From positions 1 through 14,018 of the forward strand of contig JBCCGK010000177.1 of NCBI GenBank assembly GCA_039029315.1: DNA of 14,018 bases, in the 5' to 3' direction. A model generated the notes under the pieces. It was not told where the DNA came from. It saw only the letters and a list, made by a program, of their open reading frames with translations, and searched no databases. The position numbers and the translations under genes were made by a program. This document shows, piece by piece, positions 7,407 to 13,939 of the stretch. Source of the DNA: JBCCCJ01 sp039029315. Its GTDB lineage: Bacteria; Bacteroidota; Bacteroidia; J057. Within the stretch, counting starts at the first letter, position 1, and each line of letters begins with the position of its first letter.

Positions 7407-7679
7407 CTTCAAAATTACTGGGTCGATCAGGTTCGTGATCTCCCTGCAGTTCAGATCAACACCCCCAAAGAGGAACAACGTCATTGTGCCATTGCGAATA
7501 TTGCAGTAGATGGAATGAGTCCAAACGAACTATCTACCTATTTTTATGAGAAACACCGCATCTTCACAGTAGCGATTAACCGCAAATCAGTGAAAGGAGT
7601 CCGGGTAACGCCCCATCTGTATACGAGCATTCAGGATTTAGATGCTTTTGTGAAGGCCATTAAAGCCATTGGGAGTTGA
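7407..7679 (+). pseudogene. C-terminal fragment of a class-V (PLP) aminotransferase
   Basis: About 90 codons resemble the C-terminal end of class-V aminotransferases of the cysteine-desulfurase/isopenicillin-epimerase-like group: QNYWVDQVRDLPAV, CAIANIAVDG, YEKHRIFTVAINR, GVRVTPHLYTSIQDLDAFV. A full protein would be about 400 residues. The whole PLP-binding domain with its Schiff-base lysine is missing, and upstream of about 7407 the frame loses all family resemblance. A GTG at 7296 keeps the frame open, but the residues it adds look random. The reading frame itself is undamaged, so the truncation may be recent. The fragment converges on hipA; the two stop codons are directly adjacent, with no terminator between. 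It shares a duplicated 3' end with the remnant at 9368-9443. Confidence 0.75.
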
Positions 7680-7734
7680 TTAAGGAGTGGAGAGAAAAGC
7701 TGGTTTCATGATCTCTTGTTCTACAAATGGGATG
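7659..7734. repeat. 76-base direct repeat, left copy (3' ends of aminotransferase fragment and hipA)
   Basis: Position by position this matches 9368-9443 with 5 mismatches out of 76. The repeat spans the last 7 codons of the plus-strand aminotransferase fragment and the last 18 codons of minus-strand hipA. The two copies bracket hipBA exactly, 1709 bases apart. Confidence 0.9.
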
Positions 7735-8933
7735 TTCATGGATTTCGCAATACTTCTCCACCTTTTGACACAGGCCTGCGTCGTTTGGATAAAAGCTGTT
7801 GCTTGAGGTCGGGGCCATCTAAAAAAGTCAGCCACATCTAAACAAAGGTCAAAATCCAAGGCATTATCCTCATCTGAGATATTGATACTCAGCCCATTCC
7901 CTCTTGGATTTGGGTTGATGTCATAAGCAGGAGATAATTTCCAGCCCATCGGTGTCAGCAAAAATCCATGATTCCGCAAATGATCATCTGTATTAGAAAT
8001 CGCTACTGAAAAGACAATTCTTTTCCATAACTCCTTGATGTCTGTATCAGGCTGGGCACCGTATTGCTCAATAAATTCAAGAATTTCCAGATAGCTTCCT
8101 CCTTCACGATGATTGTATCCATCCTTGTATCCCAATAAGGTCATGGCAGAAGCAAAATGGATTCTTTTGCTAGTATGGATTCTGTCAAAGCGTCTAGTCA
8201 AGTAAGTATGTTGTTTTTGAGAGAATTTCTGGGCATCAGCTTCTGCAACATCAATACCGACCTCTCGGGCTAGTTGGTTTGCAACAAACTCCCAGGCTCC
8301 GCTATTGATGTCATCATTCCTGCTTGGAAATTTGGCTATCCAAAGATTCCCCTCCAGATCCCTTACATTTGACTTTGGTCTTGCTCCTCCCAGGGAAGAA
8401 CCTGGCGCGATCAGTAAAGAAAGAGTGTCAATATCTTCTGGATTCTGAAAAAAATCATCAGCCTCTATTCTCAAACTGGCTTGTTCCAATTCCCTGAGGC
8501 GAGTTATTGGAGGAATCTTGATTTGTTCATTTGCCAGGAAGGCTTGATTCTCTTGCAATTTGAATCGCAATGCCCCCATTCTGGTCTCATCGTCCACGCC
8601 TAATAAGTAATCAGATTCAAGAAGTTTTTTTCCTGCTTTTCCCTCAACTCTCATCTTCAATGCCTCCCGCCTATCCATCAGCATTCTTCCCCATCTATCT
8701 GGCGCAGAATCCAGAAACAGTCCAAAATTGGGCTTGTCATCATGGATATATTGTGGTCCTGCATACAATGTTAACTCTGGATCTAATTCCTGAGCTAGCC
8801 CACTTTCCAACCAGATTTTATCATATTCAAATGAAAAAATTTCTTCCCCTTTCACCATTTCTATCCTCAATCTCCCCATCAATTGAATTTGAGGCAGTCC
8901 ATGCCAATCCGCGAATACAAGGATTTCTTTCAT
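7680..8933 (-). CDS. hipA: HipA-family serine/threonine kinase toxin
   Basis: This 417-residue toxin kinase of the type II HipBA module has both the N-terminal subdomain (about 1-115) and the kinase core in one chain, so it is not the split HipS/HipT form. The glycine-rich loop is PGSSLGGARPK (177-187), in which Ser180 aligns with the autophosphorylated serine of E. coli HipA. Lys201 in LWIAKFPS is the likely ATP lysine. The catalytic motif is NTDDHLRN with Asp316 and Asn321, and the metal-binding aspartate is Asp338 in SPAYDINP. All key residues are present, so it should be active. Known HipA enzymes phosphorylate aminoacyl-tRNA synthetases such as GltX and arrest growth; the target here is unknown. 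Its ATG overlaps the hipB stop by four bases (ATGA), which implies translational coupling. The 3' end lies in the 76-base direct repeat. Confidence 0.94.
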   Translation of the reverse strand: MKEILVFADWHGLPQIQLMGRLRIEMVKGEEIFSFEYDKIWLESGLAQELDPELTLYAGPQYIHDDKPNFGLFLDSAPDRWGRMLMDRREALKMRVEGKAGKKLLESDYLLGVDDETRMGALRFKLQENQAFLANEQIKIPPITRLRELEQASLRIEADDFFQNPEDIDTLSLLIAPGSSLGGARPKSNVRDLEGNLWIAKFPSRNDDINSGAWEFVANQLAREVGIDVAEADAQKFSQKQHTYLTRRFDRIHTSKRIHFASAMTLLGYKDGYNHREGGSYLEILEFIEQYGAQPDTDIKELWKRIVFSVAISNTDDHLRNHGFLLTPMGWKLSPAYDINPNPRGNGLSINISDEDNALDFDLCLDVADFFRWPRPQATAFIQTTQACVKRWRSIAKSMNIPFVEQEIMKPAFLSTP

Positions 8934-9256
8934 CCGGAGGTCTTTTTTCTTTTAGGGGCTCGCTTCTTACTAAGAAGTTTCGCGTCCTGCAATTTTCTTC
9001 CAAGCAGATCATCTCCCGCAACAAGCAATAGATCTTTTGCCAAGCCCAAAACAGATAATACCCGCAAATACATCCCAATTCCTATCCTCGCTTCTCCTTT
9101 TTCGATATACCACAAAGTCGAACGAGCGATATTGGCTCGCTCAGCCACTTGCTCCATTGTTATCTTTCTCCTTAATCGAGCCAGTTTTATATTCTCCCCC
9201 AATTGAGCCAACACTTTCTCTTCTTTGGGTAGTAAAATTGCTTTTCTTGATTTCAT
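8930..9256 (-). CDS. hipB: HipB-family XRE antitoxin/repressor
   Basis: This 108-residue XRE-type DNA-binding protein is the cognate antitoxin and autorepressor of the hipA gene directly downstream. The helix-turn-helix spans about residues 19-72, with the recognition region TMEQVAERANIARSTLWYIEKG partly visible at 33-54. The C-terminus is a basic tail (KKRAPKRKK) that could contact DNA or the kinase. I start it at the ATG at 9256. The in-frame ATG at 9298 would place its first codons inside a long palindrome that looks like the operator, and its extra residues (KTIMIILFTNTRV) do not fit the family. The stop overlaps the hipA start. Confidence 0.88.
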   Translation of the reverse strand: MKSRKAILLPKEEKVLAQLGENIKLARLRRKITMEQVAERANIARSTLWYIEKGEARIGIGMYLRVLSVLGLAKDLLLVAGDDLLGRKLQDAKLLSKKRAPKRKKTSG

Positions 9257-9276
9257 AACTCTTGTGTTTGTAAACA

Positions 9277-9319
9277 AAATAATCATAATTGTTTTCATAT
9301 AGAAACATTATGATTATTT
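9277..9319. promoter_or_regulatory. Long palindrome, probable HipB operator
   Basis: AAATAATCATAA (9277-9288) and TTATGATTATTT (9308-9319) form a perfect 12-bp inverted repeat. Between them, TTGTTTT and AGAAACA extend the symmetry imperfectly. It lies 21-63 bases upstream of the preferred hipB ATG, where autoregulatory HipB sites are found in known modules. A nested AAACAA/TTGTTT pair (9272-9294) is also present. HipB binding is inference. Confidence 0.55.
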
Positions 9320-9367
9320 ATTTTTCAACTTCAGCTCCTTCCAAAGCTGGACTCTTCCGTTACATCG

Positions 9368-9443
9368 ATTGAAGCCGTTGGGAGTTGATTCAGGAGTAAA
9401 GAGAAAAGCTGGTTTCATGATCTCTTGTTCTACAAATGGGATG
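9368..9443. pseudogene. Remnant: convergent 3' ends of a second aminotransferase and a second hipA
   Basis: This is the right copy of the 76-base repeat, 71/76 identical to 7659-7734. On the plus strand it ends a frame IEAVGS-stop, matching IKAIGS-stop of the aminotransferase fragment; weaker similarity continues upstream (LDSSVTSIEAVGS against LDAFVKAIKAIGS). On the minus strand it encodes IPFVEQEIMKPAFL as in hipA, but the hipA stop TAA has become GAA. The rest of this hipA copy is absent: similarity stops abruptly at 9443. It is best explained as the residue of a duplicated hipA/aminotransferase junction. Confidence 0.8.
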
Positions 9444-9547
9444 GTATGTTTTTGCAAGTAAAATTTTGTTTTTAATGTTTCTATTTGCAAGCATAAAATA
9501 TAATAATGCTTTTATTAATAAACATTATCATTGGGCACAAAATAGGA
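9444..9547. other. AT-rich spacer with inverted repeats
   Basis: No gene is seen. Symmetric elements are TAATGTTT/AAACATTA (9473-9480 and 9520-9527) and AAGCAT/ATGCTT (9489-9494 and 9506-9511). TTTGCAAG occurs twice (near 9452 and 9485). TAATGTTTCTATTTG (9473-9487) matches, inverted and with one mismatch, the centre of the hipB palindrome (9296-9310). It may be the promoter/operator region left from a deleted second hip module, or a weak terminator for the acetyltransferase gene. Confidence 0.4.
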
Positions 9548-9958
9548 TTAGCTCATCCGTCTCTCCATGATTCGATATGCAATGCCTCCTTTCTGAAAGG
9601 TGGTTGGGGTTTCTTGCATACCAAACTTTCGATAGAAGCCTGTCTTGTCAGCCCTGGCATTGCACCAGATTCTTGTTAGATGTTTCCTGGAGACCTCTTC
9701 CATCAGATGCGAAAGCAAACGCGTTCCATATCCTTTCCCCTGCTCAGATTTTTCAGTGGCGAATTTTCTGAATTGCGCTTCCTCTCCATGAATAAAAAGC
9801 GAGATCACGGAAAGGAGGCGATCATTCTCCCACAAACCATAGTGAATGCCTGTCTTGTCATCTTTCAATTGAATATAGGATAGTGGTCGATCTGGCCACA
9901 TGACTCGTTGTCGCAAGTCATAAGTCTCCTCTGCCGTTATTTCTGTAATGGAGATCAA
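9548..9958 (-). CDS. GNAT-family N-acetyltransferase
   Basis: This 136-residue protein would transfer an acetyl group from acetyl-CoA to an amine; the substrate is unknown. The acetyl-CoA-binding motif A is clear (RKFATEKSEQGKGYGTRLL, with Q-x-x-G-x-G about 72-77), and a motif B region follows (FYRKFGMQETPTTF). The start appears to be TTG at 9958: no ATG occurs in frame before the upstream stop, and the sequence from there (MISITEITAEETYDLRQRVMWPDRPL) is what small GNAT proteins of this type usually begin with. The next in-frame ATG would cut into the first helix. No ribosome binding site is seen. Its nearest upstream gene on the strand ends 139 bases away, with a dispersed repeat between them, so it is probably a separate transcription unit. 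Confidence 0.9.
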   Translation of the reverse strand: MISITEITAEETYDLRQRVMWPDRPLSYIQLKDDKTGIHYGLWENDRLLSVISLFIHGEEAQFRKFATEKSEQGKGYGTRLLSHLMEEVSRKHLTRIWCNARADKTGFYRKFGMQETPTTFQKGGIAYRIMERRMS

Positions 9959-10005
9959 CAGCTTGTGGCTTTTACATGAAAAAGGTTCTGTTTGCTGCGC
10001 AGAGA

Positions 10006-10058
10006 TTTTTTCTCAGACAAGGCATTATTGGCGTCCAGAGGGAAGGATGAGAACAAAA
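10006..10058 (-). repeat. Dispersed repeat, copy 3 (partial)
   Basis: Read on the minus strand, TTTTGTTCTCAT (10058-10047) is followed after 23 bases by GCCTTGTCTGAGAAAAAA (10023-10006). Copy 1 has TTTTGTTCTCAT (106-117) followed after 25 bases by the same block with one mismatch (143-160). The spacers differ and the second hairpin arm is missing here. It lies about 40 bases beyond the stop of the gene at 10098. Confidence 0.5.
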
Positions 10059-10097
10059 TATCAAACATGAATCCAGTCATTTTTTATTGAAAGTCCA

Positions 10098-10622
10098 CTA
10101 GTCTATAAATCGAATGAACTGGAATATTTGATACCTCTTTCCTTGCTTGATGTCAATACGGGTAATGTCATAACCTCCTTCATCGTAGTACATGTATTCG
10201 ATGTGATCCACCACAGCAAAGGCATGTGTCATCATCTCGCACAAGGTTTCGATTTGGCTTTCTACTTCTTCACGAATTTCCTCAGCCTTCTCTTTCATGC
10301 CCGAAAACATCAGATTGAAGTCAAAAACTTCTCTTAGTTTGTGTCGAACTCTCCGAATAAGTTGATCGTGATCGATCTCCTCGCGATTTCCTCTGACAAA
10401 GGAAGAAACATGATGCAAATCATCAAAGGAAGCACGATGGTGTTCATCTGTATCCATCGCTTCTCTCATGTTGTACATCCCTTCGGATAAAGAGAAATAA
10501 CTGATGACGGATGAGGAATGTCCATCGGCAATCTGACCGATGAGTTGCTTGAAGTGGTCCATTTCCACTTGAAAGTTATGGGTAGAATTCATGGTTGTGG
10601 GTGAGAGAGTGAGCGGATACAT
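10098..10622 (-). CDS. Uncharacterised protein, third gene of the glucosidase-symporter operon
   Basis: This 174-residue protein is predicted to be soluble, with no signal peptide or membrane segment, and I do not recognise a family. It is rich in charged residues and histidine and looks mostly helical (for example KLREVFDFNLMFSGMKEKAEEIREEVESQ partly forms a long amphipathic helix at about 90-120), ending in a possible beta hairpin (EYMYYDEGGYDITRIDI). The first ATG (10622) lies only four bases after the symporter stop, so I keep it. A second ATG at 10592 (MNSTHNFQVEMDHF) would remove ten residues and is also plausible. Its position suggests a role linked to sugar uptake or its control, but this rests on context alone. 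Confidence 0.75.
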   Translation of the reverse strand: MYPLTLSPTTMNSTHNFQVEMDHFKQLIGQIADGHSSSVISYFSLSEGMYNMREAMDTDEHHRASFDDLHHVSSFVRGNREEIDHDQLIRRVRHKLREVFDFNLMFSGMKEKAEEIREEVESQIETLCEMMTHAFAVVDHIEYMYYDEGGYDITRIDIKQGKRYQIFQFIRFID

Positions 10623-10626
10623 ACAA

Positions 10627-12207
10627 TCAGTACATCAACAGAATGATCGTCACCAGGATCAACAAAGCGATTCCATGATAGCGATAGTTTTGCCACCAGG
10701 CATGTTGTTTCAATTCAACCGTTTCGGCATCGAATTCTTGTTTGGTCCAGACAAGTTTGGCCAGTTCTGCTTCTGGCTTGGTCTGTCCAAAGCGACTAAA
10801 GAGGAAGATTGCTCCGCAGCAAATCAGGAAATGAATGCTTGCTACGTATAAAAAATTGGGCAAATCCGGCAGGAAACTAAATACTTCATTGAGAATCAAT
10901 AAGAGAGTAATAGCAAATCCGAGTCCTACTGATGCAATGGCTCCAGTATCATTGCTTTTTTTGGAGAAAAGCCCCATGACAAAAAGGGCTACAATAGGCG
11001 GACAGAACCATGCCAGCGTATTTTGCAGATAGTCCCAGAGTTTCTCAAAGTTGCCGATTTGGGGGGCCCAAAGGATGGCAATAATCATCACGAGGAAAGT
11101 AACGATCTGTCCTGTCCGCATGAGGGATTTGGAATCTGCATTAGGTCTGAATTTTTGGACAAAATCCATCGTGAACAAGGTCGATACTGAGTTGAGACCA
11201 GAGTCCAGGCTGGACATCATAGCCGCAATCAAGCCTGCCAACACAAGTCCCAACAGCCCTGTTGGTAGCAAGTCAAACAACATCGTCGGATAGATCATGT
11301 CCATGTTGACCATTTCGGGATACAGGACTCGGGCAAAGGCTCCAGGGAAAATCATAATAAAGAGAATGGACAGTTTGAGAAATCCGGCAAACATGGCTCC
11401 CCATTGTCCTTGTCGCACATTTCGGGCTGCCAGGGTTCTTTGGGTGATGTATTGGTTGGTGCCCCAAAAATAAAACCCAATCAACAGCACCCCTGTAGAC
11501 ACGGACGGCCAGGGAAGGACTGGATCATCGACAGGCTTCAAAACATCGAAGTGCGAGGGTTGGGTGATCGCCTCTACCGCCTCCCATCCTCCTGCTGCAT
11601 TGTAAGCAAAAATCGTGATGAGAGTTGAGCCTACAATCAAAATGACTGCCTGAACGGCATCAGTATACATCACAGAACTCAAGCCTCCTGTGACGGTATA
11701 GACTCCGGCAATGATTGCCAAGCCCACAATGATTTGCCACAGTTCAAAACCCGGAAAGATCAAGTTGATCACCAATCCACCAGCATAGAGTGTCGCAGCA
11801 ATGTCTACCAGAATATTAAGAATGATCGCAATCCCGGAAGCATAGGCTCTGATGACATAGCTGTATCGTTTTTCCAGGTATTCAGGAATGGTGAAGATCT
11901 TGTTTTTTAGATAAAACGGCAGGAAGAAAACCGCAAAAACGATCAAAATGACCACAGCCATCCATTCATAACTGTAGACCGAGAAGCCATCCTTGTAGCC
12001 CGCTCCTGCCAATCCAACCAGGCTGTTGCTGGACATATTGGAGGCAAATAGAGAAAAGCCGATAATCGGCCAGGTCAAATTCCTTCCGGCAAGAAAATAA
12101 TCTTCTGCTCCCTTGTGTTTCGTGCTAAAATAAAAGCCCAGCGCGATCACAAAAATAAGATAGAGAACAATGATAACAGCGTCGGTAGTAGATAGTACAA
12201 AAGTCAT
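10627..12207 (-). CDS. Sodium/solute symporter, SSS (SGLT) family
   Basis: This 526-residue inner-membrane protein has about 13-14 hydrophobic segments from residue 8 to the C-terminus, as expected for the LeuT-fold SSS family. Diagnostic sequences are GLAGAGYKDGF (65-75), the family signature FWGTNQYITQRTLAARN (about 247-263), and SSLDSGLNS in the helix that carries sodium ligands in vSGLT (332-340). Charged residues cluster in the last loop (about 477-503) before a final membrane helix. The likely cargo is a sugar, given the coupling to the glucosidase: the ATG overlaps the glucosidase stop by four bases (ATGA). The exact substrate cannot be read from sequence. An unknown gene follows after four bases. 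Confidence 0.93.
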   Translation of the reverse strand: MTFVLSTTDAVIIVLYLIFVIALGFYFSTKHKGAEDYFLAGRNLTWPIIGFSLFASNMSSNSLVGLAGAGYKDGFSVYSYEWMAVVILIVFAVFFLPFYLKNKIFTIPEYLEKRYSYVIRAYASGIAIILNILVDIAATLYAGGLVINLIFPGFELWQIIVGLAIIAGVYTVTGGLSSVMYTDAVQAVILIVGSTLITIFAYNAAGGWEAVEAITQPSHFDVLKPVDDPVLPWPSVSTGVLLIGFYFWGTNQYITQRTLAARNVRQGQWGAMFAGFLKLSILFIMIFPGAFARVLYPEMVNMDMIYPTMLFDLLPTGLLGLVLAGLIAAMMSSLDSGLNSVSTLFTMDFVQKFRPNADSKSLMRTGQIVTFLVMIIAILWAPQIGNFEKLWDYLQNTLAWFCPPIVALFVMGLFSKKSNDTGAIASVGLGFAITLLLILNEVFSFLPDLPNFLYVASIHFLICCGAIFLFSRFGQTKPEAELAKLVWTKQEFDAETVELKQHAWWQNYRYHGIALLILVTIILLMY

Positions 12208-13871
12208 ATAGAGCTTGTAGGGGTTTGGACAAATATGCTGGATTCCCAGGGCCGAAGTTGCAACGACTCATTCCGTTCAATATAATTATTCATCACCAAT
12301 TCATAGTCGTCTAATCCTACAGGAACAGTCTGCAGATCATCAGAAAAATTATGAATGATCAAAAATGTCTGAGTTTCATCCACTCTTTTGTAAGCAAATA
12401 TATTCGGATTATCCACTTCAATCGGCTCATATTTTCCGTAAACAAATACCGAATGTTGTTTCCTGAAAGCGATCAATTGTTTGTAGTAATTGAGGATACT
12501 TTCAGGCGTGTTTTGATCCGAAGCTACATGGATGGACCGATGATTGGGGTTGATCTTGAGCCAGGGAGTAGCTGTTGTGAACCCTGCTCCAGGAGAATCA
12601 TCCCATTGCATGGGTGTACGGGCATTGTCTCGACCCAGGCGATTGGCAATGTCCAGAATTTCATCCTTATTCTTGCCTGCTGCCAAGGCTTCTTTGATGA
12701 AGTTTCTCACCTCTACATCGTCGAAATCCTCCAGATCCTCATACCAAACATTGGTCATGCCTATCTCTGATCCTTGATAAATGCTGGGGGTTCCTCTGAG
12801 GGTAAGGATCAGATTTATAAGGAGTTTTGCGCTTTCAACACGATATTCCTTGTCATTCCCGAATCGAGAGACCATACGGATGAAATCATGATTATCCAGA
12901 AAAATACTGATCCAGCCAGATTCTCCCATGGCCTTGTCCCAGATATTGAAAATGCGAACCACATCCTGAAGATCATAAGGCACAGGGTCATACTTGCCAT
13001 TGGGACCAAACCCCAGAAACATATGATCCAGGTGAAATATCATACTCAATTCGCCACGGTCATGCCCAACATATTTCAGCCCTACTTCTGAAGTGATGCC
13101 TGGACCTTCTCCCACTGTCATGACATCATAGTTGGAGATGACTTTCTCAACTGTCTCCGCAATGTATTCATGAACTTTGGGACCATTGGAATAGACTTGT
13201 TCCACGATCTCTGTGAAGGATGAGAGATCAGTATCTGCAAAATCCAATTGCTTGGAGATGAGTGGAATCACATCTAACCGAAAGCCATCAACCCCTTTAT
13301 CCAACCAAAATTTCATGATCTTACAGACTTCCTCTCTCACGCGGGGATTTTCCCAGTTGAGGTCTGGTTGCTTTTTGGTAAACAAGTGTAGGTAATAAGA
13401 GTCCGTAGGAGCATCATATTCCCAGGCACTTTCACTAAAGAAAGATCTCCAATTGTTCGGAGGACCATCTTCTTTTCCTTTTTTCCAGAAATAAAAATCG
13501 CGATAGGGATTGTCCTCAGACTTGCGGGATTCCTGAAACCAGACATGCTCATCAGAGGTGTGATTGACAACCAGATCCATGATCAGTCGCATGCCTTGCT
13601 TATGCAGGGCCTCCAGCAGACGATCCAGGTCCTCCATTGTCCCAAACTCAGGGTGAATCTTGTAATAGTCTCGAATATCATAGCCATTGTCATCATTGGG
13701 GGAATCATAGACCGGACATAGCCAGATGATATCCACGCCCAGGTCTGCGAGATAATCTGCTTTTTCCAGAATCCCTTTCAAATCTCCAATCCCATTTCCT
13801 GTTGAGTCCTTAAAACTTCTGGGATAAATTTGATAGATGATGGCTTCTTTCCACCAGGTGTTAGTTGTCAT
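12204..13871 (-). CDS. GH13 alpha-glucosidase, oligo-1,6-glucosidase-like
   Basis: This encodes a 555-residue retaining alpha-glucosidase. It shows the GH13 conserved regions in order: MDLVVNH (about 98-104), QPDLNW (168-173, typical of oligo-1,6-glucosidases and alpha-glucosidases), GFRLDV with nucleophile Asp200, TVGEGPG with acid/base Glu255, and FLDNHD with Asp329. The N-terminus WWKEAIIYQIYPRSFKDSTG is typical of this subfamily. The residue after the nucleophile is valine, which in studied enzymes goes with alpha-1,6 (isomaltose-type) preference. There is no signal peptide, so it is cytoplasmic and would act on sugar brought in by the symporter whose gene overlaps its stop. I start it at the ATG at 13871; a TTG at 13895 would add eight non-family residues. 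A likely insertion sequence begins a few dozen bases upstream. Confidence 0.95.
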   Translation of the reverse strand: MTTNTWWKEAIIYQIYPRSFKDSTGNGIGDLKGILEKADYLADLGVDIIWLCPVYDSPNDDNGYDIRDYYKIHPEFGTMEDLDRLLEALHKQGMRLIMDLVVNHTSDEHVWFQESRKSEDNPYRDFYFWKKGKEDGPPNNWRSFFSESAWEYDAPTDSYYLHLFTKKQPDLNWENPRVREEVCKIMKFWLDKGVDGFRLDVIPLISKQLDFADTDLSSFTEIVEQVYSNGPKVHEYIAETVEKVISNYDVMTVGEGPGITSEVGLKYVGHDRGELSMIFHLDHMFLGFGPNGKYDPVPYDLQDVVRIFNIWDKAMGESGWISIFLDNHDFIRMVSRFGNDKEYRVESAKLLINLILTLRGTPSIYQGSEIGMTNVWYEDLEDFDDVEVRNFIKEALAAGKNKDEILDIANRLGRDNARTPMQWDDSPGAGFTTATPWLKINPNHRSIHVASDQNTPESILNYYKQLIAFRKQHSVFVYGKYEPIEVDNPNIFAYKRVDETQTFLIIHNFSDDLQTVPVGLDDYELVMNNYIERNESLQLRPWESSIFVQTPTSSI

Positions 13872-13910
13872 GTTGTTACCCACTTTCCCACTCAAGAAAC
13901 TGAGAAGTTG

Positions 13911-13939
13911 TATTTTCGAGCCTTAAGACTTCGAAAGTA
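13911..13939. repeat. Palindrome between the glucosidase and the transposase-like frame
   Basis: TATTTTCGA (13911-13919) and TCGAAAGTA (13931-13939) pair with one mismatch around a centre containing CTTAAG. It could be part of the left end or promoter of the insertion sequence, or an operator in the shared upstream region of the two divergent genes. Confidence 0.35.
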
